From positions 248,001-312,000 of the forward strand of contig NZ_ATVN01000001.1 of NCBI RefSeq assembly GCF_000420745.1: a DNA stretch of 64,000 nt, in the 5' to 3' direction. Below the pieces are notes generated by a model. That model was given only the letters and a program-made list of their open reading frames with translations, searched no databases and was not told where the DNA came from. Shown here piece by piece: positions 43,009 through 52,339 of this stretch (the first letter of the stretch is position 1; the number at the start of each line of letters is the position of its first letter). The translations under genes were made by a program, and so were the position numbers. Origin of the DNA: Pseudorhodobacter ferrugineus DSM 5888. Its GTDB lineage: Bacteria; Pseudomonadota; Alphaproteobacteria; Rhodobacterales; Rhodobacteraceae.

Positions 43009-44604
43009 TCAAATTGCCGCCGCTTTCACGTCGTCATCAATGAATGGCACATATTGGCCAAAATTATCGGCAAACATCTGCACCAATTTGGCCGCCTGCA
43101 CATCATAAGCCGCCGAGTCGCACCATGTCCGGCGCGGGTCCAGCAAAACATCCGCCACCCCATCCACGGACACCGGCACTTCAAACCCGAAATTCGGATC
43201 GCGGCGGAACTCACCTTGAACCAGTGTCCCGTTCAAGGCTGCCGTCAGCAAGGCCCGCGTTGCCCGAATAGGCATCCGCGACCCCGTGCCATACGCCCCA
43301 CCTGTCCAGCCGGTATTCACAAGCCAACAGGTCGCCCCATGCGCCGCAATCTGGGCTTGCAGCAGCTTGCCATAAACTTCCGGCCGACGCGGCATAAACG
43401 GCGCACCAAAACAGGTCGAAAACGTCGGCGTCGGCTCGGTCACCCCCCGCTCGGTCCCCGCCACTTTCGACGTGAACCCGGACAAGAAATGATACATCGC
43501 CTGCGCCGGCGTCAACTTGGCGATGGGCGGCAAAACGCCAAAAGCATCACAGGTCAGCATGATGATATTCTTGGGATGGCCCCCCAATCCCGTTTCAGAC
43601 GCGTTGGAAATCGCGTCCAAAGGATAGGCGCAGCGCATGTTTGCGGTCAGGCTGTCATCGTCGAAATCCAGCTCCAGCGTTTCCGGATTATAGACCATAT
43701 TCTCGATCACCGTACCAAAACGGTGCGTTGTGGCATAAATCTCCGGCTCGGCTTCGGCCCGCAGATTGATCGTCTTGGCATAGCACCCGCCTTCAAAGTT
43801 GAAGGTGCCCTTATCCGACCAGCCATGCTCATCATCACCAATCAGCGTGCGCGCCGGATCAGCGGACAGCGTGGTTTTCCCTGTACCCGACAGCCCAAAG
43901 AAAACGGCCGCATCCTCGGGGTCATCGACCGCGTGGTTGGCCGAACAATGCATCGCCATCACACCCTTTTCGGGCAGCAAATAGTTCAGCAGTGTAAACA
44001 CCGATTTCTTGTTCTCGCCCGCATATTCCGTATTCGCGATCAAGATTTCCTTAGCATCGAAATTCAGCGCAATCACCGTTTCCGTGCGGCAACCGTGGCG
44101 CGCAGGATCAGCTTTAAAGCTCGGGCAGTTAATGATTGTCCATTCCGGAACAAAACTGTCCAGCTCTGCCCGCTCGGGGCGGCGCAGCAAGTGGCGGATA
44201 AACAGCCCATGCCATGCCAGCTCGGCCACCACACGCACATCCAACCGATGCACGGGGTCCGCCCCCGCATACAAATCTTGCACAAAATAATCGCGGCCCT
44301 TCATGTGGGCCAGCATATCGGCGCGCAACGCGGCAAACGCCTCGGGCGTCATGGCGGCATTGTTTTCCCACCAAATCGTATTTTCCGTCGTGGCGCTGCG
44401 GACAACGAATTTATCCTTGGGTGACCGCCCTGTAAACTGCCCGGTCGAGACGAGGAACGCCCCGCCAATGCCCAGGTTCCCTTCGCCAGCCTTTACGGCA
44501 GCCTCGATCAAAGCGGGTTCGATCAGGTTATAGTGAACTGCCCCCAGCCCAGTAATGCCTTGGTTTTCAAGCGTTTGGTTTGGATTAACGCGTCCTGTGT
44601 TCAT
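43009..44604 (-). CDS. pckA: Phosphoenolpyruvate carboxykinase (ATP)
   Basis: PckA converts oxaloacetate and ATP to phosphoenolpyruvate, the entry to gluconeogenesis. The 531 residues contain [16 protein letters not shown] (P-loop or kinase-1a, about residues 234-246), [24 protein letters not shown] (kinase-2 and metal-binding region), the [11 protein letters not shown] substrate loop, and [24 protein letters not shown]. It is divergent from chvI across 346 bases that carry two copies of a 13-base repeat. The neighbourhood with chvIG and HPr-type PTS genes is conserved in alphaproteobacteria. Confidence 0.97.
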   Translation of the reverse strand: MNTGRVNPNQTLENQGITGLGAVHYNLIEPALIEAAVKAGEGNLGIGGAFLVSTGQFTGRSPKDKFVVRSATTENTIWWENNAAMTPEAFAALRADMLAHMKGRDYFVQDLYAGADPVHRLDVRVVAELAWHGLFIRHLLRRPERAELDSFVPEWTIINCPSFKADPARHGCRTETVIALNFDAKEILIANTEYAGENKKSVFTLLNYLLPEKGVMAMHCSANHAVDDPEDAAVFFGLSGTGKTTLSADPARTLIGDDEHGWSDKGTFNFEGGCYAKTINLRAEAEPEIYATTHRFGTVIENMVYNPETLELDFDDDSLTANMRCAYPLDAISNASETGLGGHPKNIIMLTCDAFGVLPPIAKLTPAQAMYHFLSGFTSKVAGTERGVTEPTPTFSTCFGAPFMPRRPEVYGKLLQAQIAAHGATCWLVNTGWTGGAYGTGSRMPIRATRALLTAALNGTLVQGEFRRDPNFGFEVPVSVDGVADVLLDPRRTWCDSAAYDVQAAKLVQMFADNFGQYVPFIDDDVKAAAI

Positions 44605-44950
44605 CTAGTGCAAGCTCCCGATGCCGATGATGCGACAAGTTTTGGGTTTTGAAGCGGGGCGCGGGCGTGCCGCGATCCGGTCGCCCCCGGAGCCGAGGCC
44701 GACAATTTGCCTATAGCACGGTGATTTGGATAGGGAACAGGACGCTTTGGCACAGTTAGCGCAACCAGACGAGCGTTAGCGCAACCAAATCGCTGCTGGA
44801 CCGCTTAGTGAGGCAAATTAGTCATTCATTCGGTTTTTTGTTGTCTTCTAAAGAGGTCTTGAAGGGTGATTCGCAGTTTGCAGTTGATTCTTTGGCGCGG
44901 AAAAGTGCAAATGGGAAAAAATAACAATGAGCAGTATAGGGAAAACGCCC
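44605..44950. other. pckA-chvI divergent intergenic region
   Basis: These 346 bases between two outward-facing genes hold no open frame I would support. They contain two direct copies of GTTAGCGCAACCA (44755-44767, 44775-44787) and probable promoters for both directions. A T-rich stretch (44840-44870) precedes chvI. Confidence 0.6.
44755..44787. promoter_or_regulatory. Tandem 13-base direct repeat, putative operator for pckA and/or chvI
   Basis: GTTAGCGCAACCA occurs exactly at 44755-44767 and 44775-44787, a 20-base period that is close to two helical turns, so a protein could contact both copies on the same face. The GCGC core is reminiscent of LacI-type operators, although each copy is not a full palindrome. 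It lies about 150 bases before the pckA start. Confidence 0.5.
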
Positions 44951-45652
44951 ATGTCAAGGATCGCCCTTGTGGATGACGACAGAAATATTCTGACGTCTGT
45001 CGCGATGACTCTCGAGGCAGAGGGTTTCGAAGTTGAAACCTACAATGACGGCCAATCGGCATTGGATGCGTTTAACCGCCGCCTGCCCGATATGGCCGTG
45101 CTAGACATTAAGATGCCCCGAATGGATGGCATGGATCTGTTGCAGCGCCTGCGCCAGAAAACCCAGATGCCGGTGATTTTTCTGACCTCCAAGGATGATG
45201 AGATTGACGAAGTGTTGGGCCTGCGGATGGGCGCCGATGACTATGTGAAAAAGCCGTTTTCTCAGCGTCTGTTGGTCGAACGCATTCGCGCTTTGCTGCG
45301 TCGTCAGGATGCGATTGCCACCGATGAAGTCGCTGTGACCGAAGAGACTAAGGTCATGGAACGTGGCCATTTGCGGATGGACCCGCTGCGCCATGCGGTG
45401 GCATGGAAGGGCAACGATGTCTCGCTAACGGTTACCGAATTTCTGCTGCTTCAGGCACTGGCCACCCGCCCGGGTTTTGTAAAAAGCCGCGATCAGTTGA
45501 TGGACGTCGCCTATGACGATCAGGTCTATGTTGATGACCGCACAATTGACAGCCATATCAAACGCTTGCGCAAGAAAATGCGCACCGCGGATGATGATTT
45601 TTCGGCGATCGAAACGCTCTATGGCATTGGCTACCGCTATAATGAAGAGTGA
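44951..45652 (+). CDS. chvI: Response regulator ChvI
   Basis: ChvI is the OmpR-family regulator of the acid- and envelope-sensing ChvG-ChvI system of alphaproteobacteria. The 233 residues have a receiver domain ([15 protein letters not shown], phosphoacceptor Asp52 in [13 protein letters not shown], conserved Lys in YVKKPFSQ) and a C-terminal winged helix ending [11 protein letters not shown]-type sequence ([14 protein letters not shown]). ATG 44951 is chosen because the family begins SxIALVDDD; an ATG 24 bases upstream is possible. chvG follows 9 bases later. Confidence 0.94.
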   Translation: MSRIALVDDDRNILTSVAMTLEAEGFEVETYNDGQSALDAFNRRLPDMAVLDIKMPRMDGMDLLQRLRQKTQMPVIFLTSKDDEIDEVLGLRMGADDYVKKPFSQRLLVERIRALLRRQDAIATDEVAVTEETKVMERGHLRMDPLRHAVAWKGNDVSLTVTEFLLLQALATRPGFVKSRDQLMDVAYDDQVYVDDRTIDSHIKRLRKKMRTADDDFSAIETLYGIGYRYNEE

Positions 45653-45661
45653 TGCGCCTCT

Positions 45662-47386
45662 ATGACCGCCTTGCCTCAAATCTCTAAAACCGCGCCCCGC
45701 AAGCCAGTAAAAGCCAACACTGGCGATGTGCTGTTGGGCGAAGATTGGACAGCCCCCGAAGATCTGGTGGAGCCCGAACTTCGGGGCTATCGCGGCAGGC
45801 GTGGCATTGTCGCGCTGAACCGGTCGCCCTTGGCGCGCAAAATCATCATTTTCAACATGATGGCTTTGGTTATTTTGGTGGCAGGTGTTCTGTTTATGAA
45901 CCCCTTTCGTGACAGCCTTGTGACCCAGCGCGAACAGGGTTTGGTGACCGAGGCGGAACTGGTCGCCGATGTGTTCGAGGCGCAGCTCATCGGCGTTGCG
46001 GCCGTTGCCTTGAATGATCCGGCAGGGGTTGATGTTGCTAAAACCTTGGCGGCCGTCACGATTGCCCCGGGCGTTGATGTCTTTGTCTTTGATAAATCCG
46101 GTCAGGTTATTGGCGGGCAAGAGGGTCGGGCGCGCAATTACCCAATCGATTCAAAACCGCAGTCGACCCTGATTACCGATTTCCTGAACACCGTTTGGGA
46201 AACGGTTTCTGGCGTGCTGTCTGGCGCCGAGCAGGGGCTGGCCAAGATCAATTCCGAAAGTCTTGCACGCAACGGGTTTCAGGCGGCCTTAGCCGGGCAA
46301 ACCAGTTCCAACATGGCCAAGGATTCCGGCGGCGGTACGTTGTTTTCTGTCGCCACCCCGATCTGGAGCGCGGGCGAAGTTCTTGGTGTGGTCGCCCTGA
46401 CATCAGCCGAAGGTGAAATTGATCGGCTGGTCCGCCATGAGCGCGAACAGGTTTTGCAGATGTTTGTCATCGCCTTGCTTGTTTCGATTGGCCTCAGCCT
46501 CGTTCTCGCCTCGACAATCGCCAACCCTTTGTCCGATCTGGCCGCGGCTGCCGAATTGGGCCGTGACCGCGACGCCCGCAAAATGGCCCCGGGCCGCGTG
46601 CGTATACCCGATCTTGCTGCGCGCCCCGATGAAATTGGCCGCTTGTCTGTCGCGATGCGGGGCATGGTTGCAGCACTTTATGACCGGATTGATGCGAACG
46701 AACAATTCGCCGCTGATGTCAGCCATGAAATCAAAAACCCGCTTGCCAGCTTGCGCTCGGCTGTGGGCAGTCTGCGCATGGTCAAAAAGGAAGACCACCG
46801 CGAAAAACTGCTGGATGTAATCGAACATGATGTCCGCCGCCTTGACCGTCTGGTCAGCGATATTTCCAACGCTTCACGCCTTGATAGTGAATTGGTCAAG
46901 GAGGAGGAAGAAGAGTTCAACCTTATTAAAACCTTGCGTAATTTGTCGGACTATCTTGGCGAACAGGCCAAAAAGAACGGTGTCGATTTCATCACCGACC
47001 TGCCTGCCGATCCTATCGTTATCAGGGGCTTGGAAGGGCGGTTGGCGCAGGTTTTTGTTAACCTTATCACCAATGCTGTGTCATTCTGTGGAAAGGGTGA
47101 TGCTGTTCGCGTTTGGGCGCGGCGCCGCGAAAACCGTGTGCTGATCGTGGTCGAAGATACCGGTCCTGGGATTCCTGAACAGGCGCTGACCAAGGTTTTC
47201 AAACGGTTCTATTCTGAACGTCCCGTTGCGCAATTTGGCGATCACTCCGGTCTTGGCCTCGCCATTTCTAAACAGATCGTCGAGGCGCATGGCGGCGTTA
47301 TCTGGGCTGAAAACATTCGCCCCACGTCGGCAGATGTAACGTCTGAACCCCTTGGCGCGCGCTTTGTTGTCGGTTTGCCCGTCTAA
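45662..47386 (+). CDS. chvG: Sensor histidine kinase ChvG
   Basis: A 574-residue membrane sensor kinase. The order is: N-terminal cytoplasmic tail of about 58 residues, first membrane helix (IIIFNMMALVILVAGVLFM), a periplasmic sensor region of about 185 residues, a second helix (FVIALLVSIGLSLVLASTI), a HAMP linker, the dimerisation and phosphorylation domain with His355 in ADVSHEIKNPLASLRSAVGSL, and the ATPase domain with VFVNLITNAVSF, EDTGPGIP and SGLGLAISKQIVEAHGG. It acts with ChvI encoded just upstream. Confidence 0.94.
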   Translation: MTALPQISKTAPRKPVKANTGDVLLGEDWTAPEDLVEPELRGYRGRRGIVALNRSPLARKIIIFNMMALVILVAGVLFMNPFRDSLVTQREQGLVTEAELVADVFEAQLIGVAAVALNDPAGVDVAKTLAAVTIAPGVDVFVFDKSGQVIGGQEGRARNYPIDSKPQSTLITDFLNTVWETVSGVLSGAEQGLAKINSESLARNGFQAALAGQTSSNMAKDSGGGTLFSVATPIWSAGEVLGVVALTSAEGEIDRLVRHEREQVLQMFVIALLVSIGLSLVLASTIANPLSDLAAAAELGRDRDARKMAPGRVRIPDLAARPDEIGRLSVAMRGMVAALYDRIDANEQFAADVSHEIKNPLASLRSAVGSLRMVKKEDHREKLLDVIEHDVRRLDRLVSDISNASRLDSELVKEEEEEFNLIKTLRNLSDYLGEQAKKNGVDFITDLPADPIVIRGLEGRLAQVFVNLITNAVSFCGKGDAVRVWARRRENRVLIVVEDTGPGIPEQALTKVFKRFYSERPVAQFGDHSGLGLAISKQIVEAHGGVIWAENIRPTSADVTSEPLGARFVVGLPV

Positions 47387-47409
47387 AAACCAACCTGCGC
47401 GGGGCAAGG

Positions 47410-47850
47410 ATGCGACCAAACTCTGGCCCTTATCCAACCGAAACGTTGCACGCGACCTGCGTGGCATTGGACGGTCGGGGCGTGCTCATCCTTGGCGCGT
47501 CGGGCGCGGGGAAATCCGCGCTCGGGCTTGAACTTATGGCGTATGGCGCGCGATTGGTGGCTGATGATCGCACGATTATCTCGCGGGCGGGCGATCACCT
47601 AATCGCCACCTGCCCACCCAAAATCCGCGGACTGATCGAGGCGCGAGGCATCGGTTTATTGGCCGCGGACCCTGTGGCGCAAGCGCGGGTAACCCTGATC
47701 GTCGATCTTGACCAATTTGAGACGGACCGTCTGCCCCCAAAACGCCAGCGCAGCGTCCTTGGTCTTCCGATTGACCTTGTATTCGGGGCAACATCTCGCC
47801 ACTTTCCTTTTGGGATCTTGCAAGTGTTGCGGGCAAGTCGCATCGCCTAG
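47410..47850 (+). CDS. hprK: HPr kinase/phosphorylase, short alphaproteobacterial form
   Basis: A 146-residue protein equal to the C-terminal catalytic half of classical HprK. The P-loop GASGAGKS lies at residues 29-36, [11 protein letters not shown] supplies the acidic loop, and IEARGIGLL is the HprK signature. The N-terminal domain of Firmicutes HprK is absent, as is usual in alphaproteobacteria. It can phosphorylate HPr at Ser46, which is present in the HPr encoded 1.4 kb downstream. It sits between chvG and rapZ. Confidence 0.94.
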   Translation: MRPNSGPYPTETLHATCVALDGRGVLILGASGAGKSALGLELMAYGARLVADDRTIISRAGDHLIATCPPKIRGLIEARGIGLLAADPVAQARVTLIVDLDQFETDRLPPKRQRSVLGLPIDLVFGATSRHFPFGILQVLRASRIA

Positions 47851-47872
47851 ACTAAGGAGACGACGAAAACAC

Positions 47873-48778
47873 ATGACCAAAGCCGACAGTATTTTTGAAC
47901 ATCGCGTTGTCCTTGTGACTGGTCCGTCAGGGGCCGGACGCAGCACGGCAATTCATGCGCTTGAAGATCTGGGCTATGAAGTCATCGATAATCTTCCGCT
48001 CTCGCTCGTCCCCCGCCTGATCGAAGGCGAGAGCCTTGGCCGACCGATTGCCTTGGGCCTTGATGCCCGCAACCGCGATTTCAACGCCACAGCCCTTATC
48101 GAGCTTATCGACCGGTTGCACACCGACCCGCGCGTCTCTCTTAGCGTCATTTACCTCGATTGCGCCGAGGATGAGCTGATCCGCCGCTATTCGCAAACGC
48201 GCAGGCGGCACCCTATGGCCCCTGATGGCACGCCATTGACCGGCATCGCGCGCGAGGTCGATCTTTTGGCCCCGATCCGTGCCCGCGCTGACCACTTGAT
48301 CGAAACCACCGAGATGTCGCCGCATGACCTGCGGGCCGAGGTGGCGCAATGGTTTGGCGGCACAGAAAGCGTGGGCCTTGCCGTGTCGCTTCAGTCCTTT
48401 TCCTATAAACGCGGGGTGCCGCGCGGCATTGATATGGTGTTTGACTGCCGCTTTTTGCGCAATCCGCATTGGGTAGCCGATTTGCGCGCGCTGGACGGGC
48501 GCGACAGCGCCGTCGTCGATCATATTGCAACAGACCCACGCTTTGACGAATTCATCACCAAAATCACCGACCTTGTCCTGTTCTTGCTTCCGGCGCAGAT
48601 GGATGAGGGCAAAACCCACCTTGCAATCGGGTTTGGCTGTACGGGCGGGCAACACAGATCGGTTGCCGTAACGGAACTTATTGCAACGAGCCTTGCAAAT
48701 GCGGGCTGGCCAGTGGCAAAACGCCACCGGGAACTGGAACGCAGGGCAGCCGTGATGCCCTCTACAGCGGCAGGGTGA
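47873..48778 (+). CDS. rapZ: RapZ-family nucleotide-binding protein
   Basis: A 301-residue RapZ/YvcJ-type protein (in E. coli an RNA-binding adaptor that guides RNase E to the GlmZ RNA). The N-terminal nucleotide-binding fold contains [32 protein letters not shown], in which the usual P-loop Lys is replaced by Arg (residue 23). The conserved [25 protein letters not shown] and [13 protein letters not shown] motifs are intact. Its role in alphaproteobacteria is not settled; position between hprK and the EIIA gene links it to phosphotransfer signalling. ATG 47873 has AAGGAGA upstream. Confidence 0.93.
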   Translation: MTKADSIFEHRVVLVTGPSGAGRSTAIHALEDLGYEVIDNLPLSLVPRLIEGESLGRPIALGLDARNRDFNATALIELIDRLHTDPRVSLSVIYLDCAEDELIRRYSQTRRRHPMAPDGTPLTGIAREVDLLAPIRARADHLIETTEMSPHDLRAEVAQWFGGTESVGLAVSLQSFSYKRGVPRGIDMVFDCRFLRNPHWVADLRALDGRDSAVVDHIATDPRFDEFITKITDLVLFLLPAQMDEGKTHLAIGFGCTGGQHRSVAVTELIATSLANAGWPVAKRHRELERRAAVMPSTAAG

Positions 48779-48785
48779 AACAGGC

Positions 48786-49190
48786 GTGATCGGCATTGTC
48801 ATCGTGGCCCACGGGGGGCTTGCACGTGAATATCGTTCAGCGGTGGAACATGTTGTGGGCAAGCAAACCCACATGATTGCCGTCGCGATCGAGGAAGATC
48901 ACGACCGCGCCGCCAAACAAGCCGAGATTTGCGCGGCCGCCGACAGTGTTGATTCCGGCGGTGGTGTTGTGGTTGTAACCGATATGTTTGGCGGTTCGCC
49001 GTCGAACCTGTCCCTGTTGGCGTGCTGTAGCCGTGATCGCCGCATCATTTATGGGGCCAATTTGCCGATGCTGATAAAACTCGCAAAGTCGCGGCAATTG
49101 GCCTTGCAGGATGCGGTCTCTCTCGCGCTGGATGCGGGCCGCAAATACATTAACAGCTTGGATTTGGGCGCCGAAGGAAACCAACCATGA
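48786..49190 (+). CDS. PTS EIIA component (mannose family)
   Basis: A 134-residue EIIA-Man-type protein with the phosphoacceptor His9 in GIVIVAHGGLA and the conserved VVVTDMFGGSPSN segment. No EIIB or EIIC is encoded nearby, so it probably works in a regulatory chain with HPr and an EI encoded elsewhere, not in sugar transport. The start is GTG 48786, 7 bases after the rapZ stop. The stop overlaps ptsH by 4 bases. Confidence 0.92.
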   Translation: MIGIVIVAHGGLAREYRSAVEHVVGKQTHMIAVAIEEDHDRAAKQAEICAAADSVDSGGGVVVVTDMFGGSPSNLSLLACCSRDRRIIYGANLPMLIKLAKSRQLALQDAVSLALDAGRKYINSLDLGAEGNQP

Positions 49191-49456
49191 CCGAACGGCA
49201 GCTGAAAATCGTTAACGAAAAGGGGCTTCATGCCCGCGCCTCGGCCAAATTTGTCGAGGTTGTCGAAGGGTTTGATGCCAGCGCCGAAGTCACCAAAGAC
49301 GGGATGTCCGTGTCGGGCGACTCGATCATGGGCCTATTGATGTTGGGTGCCTCGCGGGGCACCGAAATCACCGTGGCAACATCAGGCCCGCAGGCCGATG
49401 CGCTGTTGGATGCGTTGGACCAGTTGGTCCGTACCCTGTTTGGCGAAGACTTCTAA
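49187..49456 (+). CDS. ptsH: Phosphocarrier protein HPr
   Basis: An 89-residue HPr with both regulated residues: His15 in KGLHARASAKF, phosphorylated by enzyme I, and Ser46 in SVSGDSIMGLLMLG, the target of HprK. It completes the chvI-chvG-hprK-rapZ-EIIA-HPr run, which looks like an output-only PTS that couples carbon or nitrogen status to ChvIG and gluconeogenesis. It overlaps the EIIA gene by 4 bases. Convergent hbd ends 3 bases away. Confidence 0.95.
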   Translation: MTERQLKIVNEKGLHARASAKFVEVVEGFDASAEVTKDGMSVSGDSIMGLLMLGASRGTEITVATSGPQADALLDALDQLVRTLFGEDF

Positions 49457-49459
49457 CCC

Positions 49460-50335
49460 CTACCGCGTCGGCACTGGCACATCGCCACGATAGTCGTAAA
49501 ATCCGCGCTGGGTTTTGCGACCCAGCCAGCCCGCTTCGACATATTTGGTCAGCAACGGGCAGGGGCGGTATTTTGTATCTGCCAACCCGTCATGCAGCAC
49601 GTTCATAATCGCCAAACAGGTATCCAGCCCGATAAAATCGGCCAGTTCCAGTGGCCCCATCGGGTGATTGGCCCCCAGTTTCAGTGATTCGTCGATGGAT
49701 TTGACCGACCCGACCCCTTCGTACAGCGTATAAACCGCCTCGTTGATCATCGGCATCAAGATCCGGTTTACGATAAACGCAGGAAAATCCTCGGCACTTG
49801 CTGCCGTTTTCCCCAACTTTTCCACCACCGCCAACAAGCTATCATAGGTTGGGCGGTCCGTCGCAATCCCGCGGATCAACTCTACCAGCTGCATCACCGG
49901 CACGGGGTTCATAAAGTGAAACCCCATGAATTTTTCAGGCCGATCCGTCCGGCTTGCCAGCCGCGTGATCGAAATCGACGACGTGTTCGAGGTCAAAATC
50001 GTATGCGGCTGCAAATGCGGCAGCAGATCGTCGAAAATCGCCTGCTTCACCGTCTCGCGTTCCGTTGCCGCCTCAATAATCAGGTCCAGCTTGCCCAGAT
50101 CGGCCAGTTTTAGCGTGGTTTTGATCCTCGCCATCGCCGCCGCCTTATCCTCGGCGGTGGTTTTGCCTTTGGTTACTTGTCGCTCGATATTGCGGTCAAT
50201 CAGCGCCACGGCTTTGGTCAGGCTCTCTTGGCTGATGTCCGTCATTGTCACGTCAAACCCTGCAAGGGCAAACACATGCGCAATCCCGTTGCCCATTTGC
50301 CCCGCTCCGACGATTCCGACTGACTTGATTTCCAT
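49460..50335 (-). CDS. hbd: 3-Hydroxybutyryl-CoA dehydrogenase
   Basis: A 291-residue NAD-linked enzyme that interconverts acetoacetyl-CoA and 3-hydroxybutyryl-CoA. KSVGIVGAGQMGNGIAHVFA is the Rossmann GxGxxG start, TSNTSSISIT precedes GFHFMNPVPVMQLVELI with the catalytic His, and FIVNRILMPMINEAVY is the C-terminal dimer motif. The start ATG 50335 is chosen because it places GIVGAGQMG at the standard distance and follows AGAGGAA; longer starts would extend into the promoter region. It is close to the etfAB genes for acyl-CoA oxidation. Confidence 0.94.
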   Translation of the reverse strand: MEIKSVGIVGAGQMGNGIAHVFALAGFDVTMTDISQESLTKAVALIDRNIERQVTKGKTTAEDKAAAMARIKTTLKLADLGKLDLIIEAATERETVKQAIFDDLLPHLQPHTILTSNTSSISITRLASRTDRPEKFMGFHFMNPVPVMQLVELIRGIATDRPTYDSLLAVVEKLGKTAASAEDFPAFIVNRILMPMINEAVYTLYEGVGSVKSIDESLKLGANHPMGPLELADFIGLDTCLAIMNVLHDGLADTKYRPCPLLTKYVEAGWLGRKTQRGFYDYRGDVPVPTR

Positions 50336-50517
50336 GCGCCCGTTCCTCTGCATCTGACCTTGGGCAAACCATATGCCTTGCCCGTGCCCGCGCGCAAGGC
50401 CGCGTGCCAAATTCCCCTGAAATACAAAGTATTCGTACCAAATTCAGGATTTAGCGATTCGGTAAGACCTTTGCGTCAATCCTGTTCTTGGGTGTTAAAA
50501 CAATTTGGGTGGGTGAA

Positions 50518-51363
50518 ATGGCCTATGCTTATCCGAGCGAGGGGTCGCTCGATTATTTTCCGTGCCACTATGGTACGTCCAAACTGGTGTTTCGGGGGCC
50601 AAAGAAAAGCCTGCTGAAACCCTATATTGCAGCAATTGGGGGGACGGAAACTTACGGCAAATTCGTTCCCGTGCCGTATCCTGCGGTATTGGAAAGTGCG
50701 GGGTATAGCGTTGTAAATCTGGGCTGGATGAATGCTGGCCCCGATGTGTTTTTGAATGAGCCCGAGGTGTTGGACATCGCCTGCGGGGCTGATCTGACCG
50801 TTGTGCAGGTGCTTGCCGCGCAGAACCTCAGCAATCCGTTTTATACGGTTCATCCGCGCCGCAATGATCGTTTTTTGCGGGCCAGCACGCGCCTTCAGAA
50901 CCTGTACAAAGAGGTGGATTTCACGGAGTTTCACTTTACCCGTCACATGTTACAAAGCCTGCATCAGGCATCGCCGCACCGCTTTGTCGAGGTGGCGACG
51001 ACGTTGCAGGCCACATGGGTTGACCGTATGGGCCAGTTGCTGCGGGCGGTGCGGGGGCCACGTTTGCTGCTTTGGATGGGTGATAACGCGCCGCCACAAT
51101 CCAGTGCGGGTGCTAATCCCTACACCAATTCGGTGCTGGTCAATGCCACCATGATCGAACAGGCCCGCGCTCACGCGACTGCCTATCTAGAGGTGGTCGC
51201 CAGCCATGAGGCGTCGACCGAAGCGATGGAAGCCAAGGCGTTTTCGGCCATGGAACGCCCCGCGGCCCAAGGTGTCCCCGGCCCCTTGGCGCATAAAGAG
51301 GTTGCAGCAGCCCTTGCCGCCGCAATTGACCAGCTTTTAGGTCCGCAAGCAATGCACGCATAA
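50518..51363 (+). CDS. DUF6473 family protein
   Basis: A 281-residue protein that starts MAYAYPSEGSLDYFPCHYGTSK and has conserved-looking segments KPYIAAIGGTETYGKFVPVPYP, VNLGWMNAGPDVFLN, VVQVLAAQNLSNPFYTVHPRRNDRF and VDFTEFHFTRHML. I recognise it as a DUF6473-type protein found in Rhodobacteraceae. The 'GGTETYGKF' and 'NLG..NAG' pattern resembles SGNH-hydrolase-like or surface-glycan-linked proteins, but no catalytic site is certain. ATG 50518 has GGGTGGG upstream. A strong terminator follows. Confidence 0.72.
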   Translation: MAYAYPSEGSLDYFPCHYGTSKLVFRGPKKSLLKPYIAAIGGTETYGKFVPVPYPAVLESAGYSVVNLGWMNAGPDVFLNEPEVLDIACGADLTVVQVLAAQNLSNPFYTVHPRRNDRFLRASTRLQNLYKEVDFTEFHFTRHMLQSLHQASPHRFVEVATTLQATWVDRMGQLLRAVRGPRLLLWMGDNAPPQSSAGANPYTNSVLVNATMIEQARAHATAYLEVVASHEASTEAMEAKAFSAMERPAAQGVPGPLAHKEVAAALAAAIDQLLGPQAMHA

Positions 51364-51395
51364 AAAAAGGGCACCCAAACGCGGGTGCCCTTTTT
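51364..51395. terminator. Strong bidirectional terminator
   Basis: A perfect 13-bp stem of AAAAAGGGCACCC with GGGTGCCCTTTTT around a 6-base loop, immediately after the DUF6473 stop and before the convergent etfA stop. Confidence 0.9.
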
Positions 51396-51412
51396 GCAAT
51401 CAATCCAAAATC

Positions 51413-52339
51413 TTACAGTTTTTCGATCAGCTCTGGCACGGCCGTAAACAAGTCGGCAACCAGCCCATAATCGGCCACTTGGAAAATCGGCGCCTCTTCA
51501 TCCTTGTTGATCGCGACGATCACTTTGGAATCTTTCATCCCCGCCAAATGCTGGATCGCACCGGAAATCCCGATGGCCACATACAGATCGGGCGCCACCA
51601 CTTTGCCGGTCTGGCCAACCTGCCAGTCGTTCGGTGCATAGCCGCTGTCCACCGCTGCGCGGGATGCGCCAACGGCGGCGCCCAGTTTGTCCGCCAGTTT
51701 CTCGATCATCGCAAAATCAGCCTCGGACCCAACGCCGCGACCACCGGAAACCACAATCCCAGCACTCGTCAGCTCGGGGCGGTCAGATGCCGCAACCTTG
51801 TCTTCAACCCAAGCCGACATCGCGCCGTCCATCGCCGCGCCAATCTTTTCAACGCTGGCCGACCCACCGGTCCCTGCCGCATCAAAGGTCGCGGTGCGGA
51901 TGGTCATCACCTTGGTTGCGTCGGTCGACTTCACCGTCTGAATCGCGTTGCCTGCATAGATCGGGCGCTCGAACGTGTCAGCATCGACCACGCCCAGCAC
52001 TTCCGACATCAGCATCACGTCCAAAAGCGCCGCAACCCGTGGCAAAACCGATTTGGAAAACGCCCCTGATGGCGCGACAATATGGCTGTAATCGCCCGCA
52101 AGCGACTGGATCAGCGCCGCAGTCGGCTCTGACATCGCATGGCAATAGACGTGGTCATCGGCAAACAAAACCTTTGTCACGCCTTGCAATGTCGCCGCCT
52201 CGGCCGCCGCTGCATCGCCACCTTTGCCCGCGATCAGCACTGTGACTGGGCCAAGCGAAGCCACAGCCGTCAGTGTTTTCGCCAATTGATCGGTCGCCAG
52301 CGCGCCATCAATCACTTCACCCAACAGAAGAACAGCCAT
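51413..52339 (-). CDS. etfA: Electron transfer flavoprotein subunit alpha
   Basis: EtfA binds FAD and passes electrons from acyl-CoA dehydrogenases to ETF-ubiquinone oxidoreductase. The 308 residues include the FAD-binding C-terminal part: [46 protein letters not shown] and the final signature [16 protein letters not shown] plus [20 protein letters not shown]. It overlaps etfB by one base (TGATG). Likely client dehydrogenases include the mcd product. Confidence 0.96.
   Translation of the reverse strand: MAVLLLGEVIDGALATDQLAKTLTAVASLGPVTVLIAGKGGDAAAAEAATLQGVTKVLFADDHVYCHAMSEPTAALIQSLAGDYSHIVAPSGAFSKSVLPRVAALLDVMLMSEVLGVVDADTFERPIYAGNAIQTVKSTDATKVMTIRTATFDAAGTGGSASVEKIGAAMDGAMSAWVEDKVAASDRPELTSAGIVVSGGRGVGSEADFAMIEKLADKLGAAVGASRAAVDSGYAPNDWQVGQTGKVVAPDLYVAIGISGAIQHLAGMKDSKVIVAINKDEEAPIFQVADYGLVADLFTAVPELIEKL

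Noticed and set aside
42937-44424. 495-codon plus-strand open frame over pckA
   Set aside because: It lies antisense to pckA; the translation is Arg/His/Pro-rich with no domain, a typical shadow.
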